From Pedobacter suwonensis (GTDB taxonomy: Bacteria; Bacteroidota; Bacteroidia; Sphingobacteriales; Sphingobacteriaceae), in contig NZ_FOJM01000019.1 of the NCBI RefSeq assembly GCF_900111825.1, positions 62,001 to 126,000 of the forward strand: 64,000 nt of DNA, given 5' to 3'. Below are positions 18,456 through 26,109 of this stretch, piece by piece. Each line of letters begins with the position of its first letter. The stretch's first letter is position 1. Under the pieces are notes generated by a model. That model did not search any database. It was given only the letters and a program-made list of their open reading frames with translations, and was not told the DNA's origin. The position numbers were made by a program, and so were the translations under genes.

Positions 18456-19310
18456 TTAGTAAACAGGTTTGTACTCATCTTCATCATCTAATTTTTTAGT
18501 GATTGCTGAAGCCATTTCATCTATATATTTCGTTCGGCTCAACCGTTTTCGTTGGCGAATTTCTGATAGCCTTCTGTACGGCCTGCCGATATTTACCTTA
18601 AATACTTGTTCTATTGTTTTAACAATATCAATAATGTTTGCTTTTCCATCGTTGATCTGTCCGGTAAAATACCATCCATAAGCTATTTCCAATAAATTAA
18701 TTGTATCTCCTGTCCACTTCAATTTAGTGTCAATAGAATTTTGGTTTTTAGAATCGGGATTTTTGATTTCCATTATTTTATGCTCAAGCCAATCTTTAAG
18801 CATCTCATATGCTTTCATCTTCGCGAATAGATAATCACTATTGGTAGAAAAATTCGGATCTGGATCTGGCAGTTCGGGTAAGAGAACACTCTGAATCTCT
18901 ACACCTCTAATAAAATACAAGTCGTCCAATTCATTGGCGTTGAGCTTGTAATATTGATAATGAAACTGATACTGGGAAAAGAATCTCTCTATGTAAAGTA
19001 ATTCTTTACGGAAATGTTCTAGTTGGGCTTTTGTTTCCCCTAAAGGTATTCGGCTCTCAATGGTATACAACTCTGTAAAATATATTTGCCAGCAATAGAA
19101 ATTAGGCTTTATATACTTGAAAAATCTTATTTCATCTTCCTTTGCACTGAAAGGATTCTCATTGAGGAAATTTCGCAATTGCTTTAATGCAAATGCAATT
19201 GGCTTTAGAGCTGTTTTCATCTTTAATAGCGGGTCGCTGACCTCAATAGCAATTTGTTCTAACTCTCGTTCAAGCTTTTGATAAAGCTTCTCACTAAACT
19301 TTTGAATCAT
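18456..19310 (-). CDS. rteC: RteC-domain regulator
   Basis: 284 residues of the RteC family. Its C-terminal half (KLKWTGDTINLLEIAYGWYF, then a helix-turn-helix-like RRLSEIRQRKRLSRTKYIDEM tail) matches the DNA-binding region of RteC. In CTnDOT RteC controls excision and transfer genes after induction. Here it is just upstream of the tra operon on the same strand, fitting a regulator of transfer. A 94-base gap separates it from the first tra gene. Confidence 0.8.
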   Translation of the reverse strand: MIQKFSEKLYQKLERELEQIAIEVSDPLLKMKTALKPIAFALKQLRNFLNENPFSAKEDEIRFFKYIKPNFYCWQIYFTELYTIESRIPLGETKAQLEHFRKELLYIERFFSQYQFHYQYYKLNANELDDLYFIRGVEIQSVLLPELPDPDPNFSTNSDYLFAKMKAYEMLKDWLEHKIMEIKNPDSKNQNSIDTKLKWTGDTINLLEIAYGWYFTGQINDGKANIIDIVKTIEQVFKVNIGRPYRRLSEIRQRKRLSRTKYIDEMASAITKKLDDEDEYKPVY

Positions 19311-19546
19311 CTTGATATGGATTAAGTAACTCCTGCCGCCAGCTAATTATTTAGCTACCAAAACGGTCAGGGAAAAGGTAAGCTTCGCTTCATAGGCAAT
19401 TCACGTTAATGTTTACTGATATATTGATGTATACCAAAAATTGATGAAGCAAATTTGTAGAACAATAGGAAAAATTGAAATAAGTGACATAGCGTATTTT
19501 GCTACGTAATCACTACGTATTTTAACTAAAAAGGCTTTTTCGGATT

Positions 19547-20473
19547 TTAGATTGGGTTGTAACTCATCGTTTTAATGAGTTCTTCGCGGTTATTGACAGC
19601 TGTTTTGTTAAAGATATTTTCAGCATGTTTGTCAACAGTTCGGGGCGATATAAATAAGCGTTCTGCGATTTCTTTATATTTTAGTCGCTGACAAATCATT
19701 TTCACCACTTCTATCTCTTTAGCTGTGAGGCCGAACTTTTTACCATTAGCTTCTATCAGCTTCTCATCACAAGATAGCAAAGCTATTTCCAAAAGCAATT
19801 TGCTCTCTCTTCGCGCCGTAGCAATTGAACGCCTGATAAATATAATAGTAATGATGATAAACCCTGTATTGGTAAATAGCACTTCTGTTAACTGAGATAC
19901 ATGCAGATAAGATAATACTGGCATTGATAGCCATGGGGCAACTGCACAATACACCGCAAGCATTTCCACTATATCACGCTTTTCGCCGTCTTTTGAATAT
20001 TTTATCCAAATTGCTCTAAGTATGGCCGTTAATACAACAAAAGCGTAAACAAAGGGAATGAATGTTCCAAACTTAATGGCATCATCCAGATTTTCATCAA
20101 CCCAATACCCAATAACGAAAAAAACAACATAAGGCGCTATCAAGAATAATGGAACACCATATATTGCATGGAATCGTAACTTCCTTAACCCAAAGCCTCT
20201 GTAAAAGTAATATGGAAAATAACAGGCCACCAGAAAACCGCTACCATAGGCAATGATATTTTGTGCTTTGATAGAAAGATTAATTTCTGGATCGGGAAAC
20301 AAGCCTCCCGTAATATTATAAATGATGAGTAGGAATAATAGAATTGTATACCACAATCTACTCTTATCTTGCGGTCTAAATAAATAATATACACTTTGAT
20401 AAAAGAACATAGCGATTTCCAGAATCACGAACATGAAGGTCACGATGTGCATCTCTGTGCCAAATACTAGCAT
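19547..20473 (-). CDS. Membrane-anchored LuxR-type transcription regulator
   Basis: 308 residues. The first about 210 hold six or seven membrane segments. A LuxR/GerE helix-turn-helix occupies about 240-300 (GLTAKEIEVVKMICQRLKYKEIAERL, then ISPRTVDKHAENIFNKT). It probably senses a membrane or extracellular signal and acts on DNA directly; ligand and targets unknown. The 19311-19546 gap to rteC contains ACGTA repeats but no gene. Confidence 0.75.
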   Translation of the reverse strand: MLVFGTEMHIVTFMFVILEIAMFFYQSVYYLFRPQDKSRLWYTILLFLLIIYNITGGLFPDPEINLSIKAQNIIAYGSGFLVACYFPYYFYRGFGLRKLRFHAIYGVPLFLIAPYVVFFVIGYWVDENLDDAIKFGTFIPFVYAFVVLTAILRAIWIKYSKDGEKRDIVEMLAVYCAVAPWLSMPVLSYLHVSQLTEVLFTNTGFIIITIIFIRRSIATARRESKLLLEIALLSCDEKLIEANGKKFGLTAKEIEVVKMICQRLKYKEIAERLFISPRTVDKHAENIFNKTAVNNREELIKTMSYNPI

Positions 20474-20506
20474 AGTTCTTAAATCCTCTCTTTCTCGTCA
20501 CTACTA

Positions 20507-21082
20507 CTACTGTGAGTCGCGTTTTAAAAAAAATAGTTTATAGCCCAAATCGAGCTGGTCATATATTTTAAAGCCAAATTTTTGATACCATGGCAAATTT
20601 TGCAGTGTGGAAGTTTCCAAATAAAGCGGTCTATCCATCTGCTTACTATCTGCAATGATCTCTTCTAATAATTTTGAGCCATGTCCTTGTTTTTGACTTG
20701 CTGGGTCAACCCCAACGAACCACAGATAATACATGGCGAATTTGGGCTGAAGCTTTTTGATTTTTGTTTCTCTCGAAAGGGCTTTGCCGATATTAGGTAT
20801 GCCTATAGTCTTAAGAATAAGTTGAATATCTAAAAGAATAGATTTGAGATTAGTCTTTCTTTTGTCGGGAAATAAAATTAGTGCGCAAGCATTTTTATCG
20901 TTTGAGAGAAATACTTTGCCGAACGCGTAACAGAGGTCAAATGAATAGGACATTAGGAACTCGATACGCTCCTTGATTTTGCTGTCCCGCTGAACAATGT
21001 AATTTACGCTATGATTGTTTTCAAAGGATTTTGAGAGTATATCGATTACTTTATTTTTATCTGCATAAGTAGCTGTTAACAT
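20507..21082 (-). CDS. GNAT family N-acetyltransferase
   Basis: 191 residues with the GNAT acetyl-CoA motif A as LWFVGVDPASQKQGHGSKLL (Q-x-x-G-x-G) at about 121-140 and the YQKFGFK motif near the C-terminus. Substrate unknown. Accessory cargo between the LuxR-type and XRE genes. Confidence 0.8.
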   Translation of the reverse strand: MLTATYADKNKVIDILSKSFENNHSVNYIVQRDSKIKERIEFLMSYSFDLCYAFGKVFLSNDKNACALILFPDKRKTNLKSILLDIQLILKTIGIPNIGKALSRETKIKKLQPKFAMYYLWFVGVDPASQKQGHGSKLLEEIIADSKQMDRPLYLETSTLQNLPWYQKFGFKIYDQLDLGYKLFFLKRDSQ

Positions 21083-21212
21083 ACAAGTAAACTTAACTAT
21101 TTAACAATTTTACCTAAACTTAAAAATACAGTTCTCAAAAATAATACCAATTTTATTTAATAATCATTGATTACTAGATGGTTATTGAATTAGTATGATA
21201 TCAAAACTAAAA

Positions 21213-21252
21213 AGCCCATTGTTACGGTTGTTGTCATCCGTAACAATGGGCT
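21213..21252. terminator. Perfect 15-bp terminator hairpin
   Basis: AGCCCATTGTTACGG (21213-21227) is perfectly complementary to 21238-21252, with a 10-base loop. It sits 20 bases past the XRE gene stop (21273) and ends that transcript. Confidence 0.85.
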
Positions 21253-21272
21253 GTGATATCATGAAAACTATT

Positions 21273-21656
21273 TTATTTCTTGTTTAGTAGTTCATTTTTC
21301 TCCTGCTCACTTTTTAGTAAACGCTCGTAAAGTTCAACAATCTTATCGATAGGATTAAAGTTAGGACTGATAAATACCGATGCTGATTGATCATGATTAT
21401 TTACAGTGTTCGCTATAATATTGACCACAGCTTCTTCATTAAAATTTTTGATTGCGTCAGAGCTTACTCCCAGCGCCTTAGATATTTTATTTAATGTTTC
21501 ATCATCTACATCTTCACTCTGCTCAATCTTCGATATAGTCTGTTGACTAAGACCTAATTCCATGGCTAAAGCATCTTGTTTAATGCCTCTAATCTCCCTA
21601 ATCCGACTGATTTTTCTGCCTAAATGTGTCTTTTTAAATTGCTCTTTGGTCTCCAT
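21273..21656 (-). CDS. XRE-family helix-turn-helix regulator
   Basis: 127 residues. The HTH is at about 15-65 (IREIRGIKQDALAMELGLSQ, QTISKIEQSEDVDDETLNKI); the C-terminus has a short coiled coil. Transcribed divergently from the sigma factor/dCas12f operon with a 213-base shared control region, so it is a good candidate to regulate that operon and itself through the dyads at 21683-21718. Confidence 0.85.
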   Translation of the reverse strand: METKEQFKKTHLGRKISRIREIRGIKQDALAMELGLSQQTISKIEQSEDVDDETLNKISKALGVSSDAIKNFNEEAVVNIIANTVNNHDQSASVFISPNFNPIDKIVELYERLLKSEQEKNELLNKK

Positions 21657-21682
21657 ACAACAAATATAAAAAAAATTACTGT

Positions 21683-21718
21683 GAGTATTATACTCTCATT
21701 ATGTGGTAAAATACCACA
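21683..21718. promoter_or_regulatory. Two palindromes, candidate XRE operators
   Basis: GAGTATTATACTC (21683-21695) is a perfect palindrome and TGTGGTA-AAA-TACCACA (21702-21718) is a perfect 7-bp dyad. Both lie just upstream of the XRE start and in the divergent control region of the sigma factor gene. Operator role is inferred from position and symmetry. Confidence 0.5.
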
Positions 21719-21869
21719 GATTTTGGTGGGTTACGGCAATTAAACTCTGGAAATTCGCATAACAAGTAAATACAAAACTATGAATAATGAGGATGTCATT
21801 TCTAAAAAACAGAGGTGAACCGCCGACAGGCAACTTTCTATTATAAATGCTAACGTTAATCAACCTACC

Positions 21870-22700
21870 ATGAATAATAATTACAAGATTGCTATGCAAA
21901 CGATCATAAAGAAGCAAAATCAAGATGTAAATTTTGCCAGGTTCAAAGAAGGTGATGAGAAAGGGCTAGAGTTTTTCTACAAACGATTATACCCCGCTCT
22001 ATACTTCTATAGCTTTAGATATATCAAGGATGATATTAATGCGGATTGCATAGTTAATGAAGCTTTTCTAAGGCTATGGCTGGTTAGAAGAAGTATTCAG
22101 GATCCGGATCATATTGAGCCGTTTATTAAAAAGCTTACGACTCAGGCCTGCAAGGCATATTACAGGACGTCTAATAAAAGGTTTCAGCGGAATATGCTAA
22201 GACTTGATGAAATCGAAAATTATGATGAATTTATTTTCGGACATGATCCTGAAATTGAAGAGGACACGGAGGTAATTTGCCAGGAAGAACTTGAAAATGA
22301 ACTGAAGGAAAAGTGGATTAGGTTAAAAACATTGATTCCCAACCTCACTCAAGATCAACAATTAATTGTCAGGTTATGCTTAAAATACTCCTTCAACTAT
22401 GACCGAATTGCATGGCATATCGGTGGGATTTCTGACTATCAGGTTGCAAGAAAAGTGGAAAAGACACTTGAATCCCTTAAGGCCATTTTTACAAATAGCC
22501 AAAAGCTGGAGATCGTTGGAAACAATAATAGGTTCAGATTTGAAGGGGATTTAAATGAAGAACAATCTTCAATCCTCCATATGCGATATCAACTGCAATA
22601 CAGTTTTGAGGAGATTTCTTCTGCCTTGAATCTGGATCAGGGTTATATCAAGAAAGTGTTTGTAGGCGCAAGTATCAAAATTAAAAAAGTAAAAATGTAA
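21870..22700 (+). CDS. ECF-like sigma factor paired with dead Cas12f
   Basis: 276 residues. The sigma-2 region is at about 23-104 (FARFKEGDEKGLEFFYKRLY, then NEAFLRLWLVRRSI) and a sigma-4 HTH is at about 150-208 (LIPNLTQDQQLIVRLCLKY). Unusually, a second sigma-4-like HTH follows at about 228-274 (LNEEQSSILHMRYQLQYSFE, then EISSALNLDQGYIKKV), making the protein about 70-90 residues longer than usual ECF factors. The stop is only 4 bases from the Cas12f-like gene, so they are co-transcribed. No anti-sigma gene is present. Inference: it binds RNA polymerase core and is brought to DNA by the Cas12f-like partner; the extra HTH could be the contact. Confidence 0.85.
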   Translation: MNNNYKIAMQTIIKKQNQDVNFARFKEGDEKGLEFFYKRLYPALYFYSFRYIKDDINADCIVNEAFLRLWLVRRSIQDPDHIEPFIKKLTTQACKAYYRTSNKRFQRNMLRLDEIENYDEFIFGHDPEIEEDTEVICQEELENELKEKWIRLKTLIPNLTQDQQLIVRLCLKYSFNYDRIAWHIGGISDYQVARKVEKTLESLKAIFTNSQKLEIVGNNNRFRFEGDLNEEQSSILHMRYQLQYSFEEISSALNLDQGYIKKVFVGASIKIKKVKM

Positions 22701-22704
22701 GGTT

Positions 22705-23802
22705 ATGGAAAGTAATAAGATGGTAATTACGCGAAAAATTCAGTTACTCATCGATTCTGAGGACAAAGAGGAAGTGAAAAAGATGAAGGATCAGCTTTAC
22801 AACTGGCAATGGATTACTTATCGATCCGCAAATATGATAATGAGCCATCATTTTGTTCAGGAGCAGGTGAAAGATTTCTTTTATTTAACAGAAGACATCA
22901 AGCTAAAAATCGCTGATGAGAAAAAAGAAGAAAACGGTATTTTGAAGTCCTCTTGCCAAAACACCACTTATCGGTTACTTTCTAACCACTTCAAAGGACA
23001 GATACCAACCAATATCCTAAGCAACCTCAACAATACCCTAATTTCTTATTTCAACAAAGAAAAGTCAGCTTATTGGAAAGGTGAAAAATCGCTAAGAAAC
23101 TATAAAAAAAACATTCCCATGCCCTTTGAGGCTAGTGTAATCTCGAAGTTTGTCTACACTCCGGATAGACGGAATTTTTCTTTTAAACTTTTTAAAATCC
23201 CGTTTAGAACATATTTGGGAAAAGACAGAAGCGATAAAAAAATAATGCTTGAAAAAATTATGAACGGAACTTTAAAGCTTTGCGTCAGCAACATCCAATT
23301 GGATAAGGGGAAGATATTTCTACTGGCAGCCATTCAGGTAGATAAAGAACAGCATACCTTAGATACCTCTATTATCGCAGAAGCTTCGCTATCCATAGAA
23401 CATCCCATTACTGTTAAGATAGGAAAATATGAGCATACGATTGGTACAAAGGAAGAGTTTTTGCATCGTAGATTAGCTATACAGGCTGCCATCTATCGGG
23501 TACAAAAAGCTGTTAAATTTAATCGTGGCGGTCATGGCAGTAAACGTAAAAGGAGAAGTCTCGTAGATTATCAGCATCAGGAAAAACGTTATGTAGAATA
23601 CAAATTGCACTTGTATAGCCGGATGCTGATTAACCTCTGTTTAAAATATCAGGCTGCAACATTGTTACTGCTAAATCAGGAAGAAAAAGAGGAAATCGCT
23701 AAAGATGATGTCTTCCTGCTGCAAAATTGGAGCTATTATAGTTTAAAAGAAAAAATCGCTTATAAAGCTGCAAGAGCAGGTATCCAGATGATCGTTGAGT
23801 AA
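22705..23802 (+). CDS. Truncated nuclease-dead Cas12f/TnpB-like RNA-guided protein
   Basis: 365 residues, co-linear with Cas12f. The C-terminal part carries unmistakable Cas12f landmarks: IGTKEEFLHRRLAIQ (246-260), the GGHGSKRKRR basic stretch (275-284) and NWSYYSLKEKIAYKAARAGI (341-360). At the RuvC-I position the expected GxDLG is LSIEHP (Asp replaced, near S230). At RuvC-II the expected Glu of the HLENL-type motif is Leu323 in LLLLNQ. The protein stops right after the RuvC-II helix, so the zinc ribbon and RuvC-III Asp are missing. It should bind guide RNA and target DNA without cutting. It follows the sigma gene by 4 bases and is followed by the structured RNA units. Confidence 0.85.
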   Translation: MESNKMVITRKIQLLIDSEDKEEVKKMKDQLYNWQWITYRSANMIMSHHFVQEQVKDFFYLTEDIKLKIADEKKEENGILKSSCQNTTYRLLSNHFKGQIPTNILSNLNNTLISYFNKEKSAYWKGEKSLRNYKKNIPMPFEASVISKFVYTPDRRNFSFKLFKIPFRTYLGKDRSDKKIMLEKIMNGTLKLCVSNIQLDKGKIFLLAAIQVDKEQHTLDTSIIAEASLSIEHPITVKIGKYEHTIGTKEEFLHRRLAIQAAIYRVQKAVKFNRGGHGSKRKRRSLVDYQHQEKRYVEYKLHLYSRMLINLCLKYQAATLLLLNQEEKEEIAKDDVFLLQNWSYYSLKEKIAYKAARAGIQMIVE

Positions 23803-23820
23803 ACAACGCTGTTAAAAGTT

Positions 23821-23985
23821 CTTTGAAAATAAATAAATATAAGCGGCTGCTTATACAGCCGTAGAGTGAGGTTAGATTAGCACTCACTAATTATTTCATA
23901 TAGGCTTTTATCAATTCTAAGGTATGAACTTTAAATTCACTTGTAAACAATTACAATTTTCTTGATGGTACACATAAAAGTAAGA
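23821..23985 (+). ncRNA. Guide RNA unit 1 (candidate)
   Basis: Begins 18 bases after the dCas12f stop with the TTTGAAAATAAAT leader. Hairpin 1 is GGCTG (23845-23849) with CAGCC (23856-23860); hairpin 2 is AGTGAG (23865-23870) with CTCACT (23883-23888); a conserved 3' block ACAATTTTCTTGATGG (23953-23968) is followed by a unit-specific end starting TACACATAAAAG. By analogy with Cas12f/TnpB guide RNAs the scaffold is 5' and the guide 3'. Boundaries are estimates. Confidence 0.7.
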
Positions 23986-24062
23986 AGTGTTGTAGATTAT
24001 TAGTATCATAAAAAACACTATCAAGAATGCAAAATGTAAGTTTAGACAACTTTATTAAAATT

Positions 24063-24232
24063 CCTTTGAAAATAAATTAGACATTAGAGGTTGCTTGTAC
24101 AGCCGCAGGGTGAGGTCATTAACACTCACTAAATTTTTTTATATGAATTATATCAATAGTAAACTTTAAGGTTTCAATTCATTATAAAGCAAAATACAAT
24201 TTCTTGACGGTACACATAATTTTGTAAATAGG
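24063..24232 (+). ncRNA. Guide RNA unit 2 (candidate)
   Basis: Same order of elements: TTTGAAAATAAATTA leader, hairpin GGTTG (24089-24093)/CAGCC with a G-U pair replacing G-C, GGTGAG/CTCACT hairpin, an AAACT/GGTTT mini-hairpin, then AATACAATTTCTTGACGG and a unit-specific end TACACATAATTTTG. The change from GGCTG to GGTTG keeps pairing, which supports RNA structure. It best matches the consensus and is the clearest intact unit. Confidence 0.7.
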
Positions 24233-24272
24233 TTAGGTGGTCATGGCAGTGAGCGTAAAAGTTAAGCCAGGT

Positions 24273-24392
24273 TTTGAAAATAAATTAATTTATAGAGGTT
24301 GTTTGTACAGCCATAGGGTGAGGTTACATAATAACTCACTAATTTCGAAAAATACAATCTCTTAGCGGTGCAGGTAATTTTTCGCTGGCATT
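24273..24392 (+). ncRNA. Guide RNA unit 3, internally deleted (candidate)
   Basis: Leader, GGTTG (24297-24301)/CAGCC hairpin and GGTGAG/CTCACT hairpin are kept, but the roughly 70-base middle part is missing: after CACTAATTTC it jumps straight to AATACAATCTCTTAGCGG (24351-24368). The unit-specific 3' end begins TGCAGGTAATTTTTCG. It may be a shorter working guide or a decayed copy. Confidence 0.55.
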
Positions 24393-24398
24393 CAAATC

Positions 24399-24553
24399 AT
24401 TTATAGAGGCTGCTTGTACAGCCGTATGGTGAGGTTATATTAGCACTCACTAATTTTTTCATATATGTGTTTATCAATCGTAAGCTATAAGGTTTGAACT
24501 CATGTAGAAGTAAAATACAATTTCTTAGCGGTACATATAAACTCGCAGGAATT
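24399..24553 (+). ncRNA. Guide RNA unit 4 (candidate)
   Basis: GGCTG (24408-24412)/CAGCC and GGTGAG/CTCACT hairpins, middle region with AAGCT/GGTTT mini-hairpin, AATACAATTTCTTAGCGG (24515-24531), then a 3' end starting TACATATAAACTCG. It lacks most of the leader found in units 1-3, so it may be co-transcribed with unit 3, only 111 bases upstream. A relic of the dCas12f 3' end follows immediately at 24544. Confidence 0.6.
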
Positions 24554-24589
24554 CAGATGATCGCTGAATAAAGTGTGGTGTTAAAAGCT

Positions 24590-24760
24590 TCTTAAGAATA
24601 AATTAGAAATTAGAGGCTGCCTGTACAGCCGTAGGGTGAGGTTACTCTGACACTCACTAATTCTGTATATGGTTTTATCAATCGTAAACTATTTGAAAGC
24701 AAATACATTGCTTCTGCTGTTTTCCGGTAGCGTAATCTCACCAACCTATTCATGAAGTTC
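24590..24760 (+). ncRNA. Guide RNA unit 5, diverged 3' block (candidate)
   Basis: Leader CTTAAGAATAAATTAG, GGCTG (24615-24619)/CAGCC hairpin, GGTGAG/CTCACT hairpin and the GTTTTATCAATCGTAAACT middle are kept, but the 3' block reads AAATACATTGCTTCTGCTG and the unit-specific end is TTTTCCGGTAGCGTAATC, unlike the TACA-starting ends of units 1, 2 and 4. It is the last unit and either has the most distinct guide or is decaying. Confidence 0.55.
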
Positions 24761-25058
24761 TTTAAAACCATAGAAGCTATCGCGTGAAAACCGGACTATT
24801 CTACTGGATTAAGATATATTCACCAACGCTGAACGAGTGGCCAAAATGTGGGTATCATGTGCATTTGCAATAATCTCATCTTGCATTTTTGTTGCAATTT
24901 ACCAGTGGGTGCTTAACTTTTATCATTACTTCATCGATTTATGAAATTTACATTTCCTCTGATTTAAATTTACCAAATCTCTTCACGTCGATAAGCAGCA
25001 ACTGTTGGAGGGTTACCAGGACCAGCTGGCTGCCGGCACAAGGTGATACAACGACTGA
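24761..25058. other. Gene-free stretch after the guide array
   Basis: No convincing gene. A short stretch at about 24990-25050 could be the decayed end of a coding region, but its frame is broken and I recognise no family. No terminator hairpin as clear as those elsewhere is visible. Confidence 0.4.
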
Positions 25059-25325
25059 TCAATCGAATTTAAAATAATAGGAAAGGTCTCTTATCCTTTC
25101 TATTTGTTCATCAAGATGATCTTTTGATACCTTTTTATCATAAAAAAGAAATTTTCTATGATAGTTTATATACTGCTCTAAACCTAAATTTAATTCAAAT
25201 GCTAGTATTAAAGCCTTTTGAGCGTTTTCAATTTCATCTTTATTGCCAGCGAACCTGATATCACTTTCGCCATATGAGATCTTCACTAATCTAATTAGTT
25301 CTGTATCATTTAATTTATCATCCAT
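25059..25325 (-). CDS. Small hypothetical protein (88 aa)
   Basis: 88 residues, soluble and helical by composition (MDDKLNDTELIRLVKISYGE). No family recognised. It lies 50 bases downstream of another minus-strand hypothetical (25376-25801), so they may form a small operon next to the guide array. Plausible because of composition and length, not because of known homologues. Confidence 0.5.
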   Translation of the reverse strand: MDDKLNDTELIRLVKISYGESDIRFAGNKDEIENAQKALILAFELNLGLEQYINYHRKFLFYDKKVSKDHLDEQIERIRDLSYYFKFD

Positions 25326-25375
25326 TTGTTTGTGTCTTGAGATTTATTCAACCAGATTTCCTTCGCTTTTTGAGA

Positions 25376-25801
25376 TTAATTGAGTTCTAAGAACTGATAT
25401 CTATGAATTTGTATTACAGCGATATAGCCAGCTATATCTTTAAAATGGTCAGATTTTTCAAAACCTAATCTTTCAAAAGTTTTAGTGATACCATTAATTG
25501 TTACTATATAGGTTATTAAGCCAACCTCAACTCGGTAATCCGAATCATTATGATTAAATTCATAAATCTTACCAAAGACCGAGAACTCGAATTTGAAATT
25601 TTTCGCCTTTAGTGATAATAACAGAGCGTCATTTGTTTGACTAATCCCTAAAATAAAGTTCCTAAGCTCCTTTATGAACCTCCGCTTTTCAAGTTCATCG
25701 ATTAAGTCTATCTGAATTTTTTTATCATCTAACTCAGTTATTTTAACTATCTCATTGGGGTAAGTATTTTTTAGTATTTCCAAAAAATGAGTTTTTTCCA
25801 T
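25376..25801 (-). CDS. Hypothetical protein (141 aa)
   Basis: 141 residues with alternating beta-rich and helical segments, no signal peptide or membrane segment. No domain recognised. First or second gene of the small minus-strand cluster 25059-26042. Confidence 0.55.
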   Translation of the reverse strand: MEKTHFLEILKNTYPNEIVKITELDDKKIQIDLIDELEKRRFIKELRNFILGISQTNDALLLSLKAKNFKFEFSVFGKIYEFNHNDSDYRVEVGLITYIVTINGITKTFERLGFEKSDHFKDIAGYIAVIQIHRYQFLELN

Positions 25802-25844
25802 CGTTTTTGAAATTAGCTATAAGACTTTATTTACTTTATTGTTT

Positions 25845-26042
25845 TTAACTAACCATTTCGCATGGGAATATTTCATTAAAAATGTCATAGATGTTTTTTG
25901 CACTTTCGAAAGTAGCAATCTGCAAAGCCTCTGCTATTGCCAAATTAAACACGGGTTTACATTTTTCGTAGTAACCACAATAATAATAGGTGGAATCATG
26001 GTTATTCTCAGCAATCATCCAGAATTTTTTAAGTGTAGACAT
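25845..26042 (-). CDS. Small hypothetical protein (65 aa)
   Basis: 65 residues with several Cys and Tyr near YYYCGYYEKCKP (about 19-30). Function unknown. It begins the minus-strand cluster; 43 bases separate it from the next gene. Confidence 0.4.
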   Translation of the reverse strand: MSTLKKFWMIAENNHDSTYYYCGYYEKCKPVFNLAIAEALQIATFESAKNIYDIFNEIFPCEMVS

Positions 26043-26109
26043 ATTTTGAGTAGTTTGTTGAGGTTTACAATCGGTATAAAAAACTTACATTTATTATAAA
26101 TCTAAATTA

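Larger units (their letters stand above)
23988..24588 (+). repeat. Relics of dCas12f coding sequence between guide units
   Basis: Three spacers between units resemble the 3' part of the dCas12f gene: 23988-24017 resembles 23557-23587 (GTAGATTAT core), 24238-24262 resembles 23527-23551 (GGTCATGGCAGT core), and 24544-24588 resembles 23774-23818, including the stop codon and the TTAAAAG that precedes unit 1. The units therefore arose by repeated tandem duplication of effector 3' end plus guide RNA, followed by decay of the coding part. Confidence 0.7.

Noticed and set aside
22705..23802. Active IS605-type TnpB of a transposon
   Set aside because: No tnpA and no transposon ends seen, RuvC positions lost, C-terminal zinc ribbon missing, and tight linkage to a sigma factor gene.
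23821..24760. CRISPR array
   Set aside because: Repeats are long, structured, imperfect and unevenly spaced (244, 208, 111, 207 bases), with effector-gene relics between them; no short direct repeats with regular spacers.
23821..24760. Guide target inside this window
   Set aside because: The unit-specific tails were compared by eye with intergenic regions and only chance-level short matches were noticed (for example around 48385); a genome search is needed.
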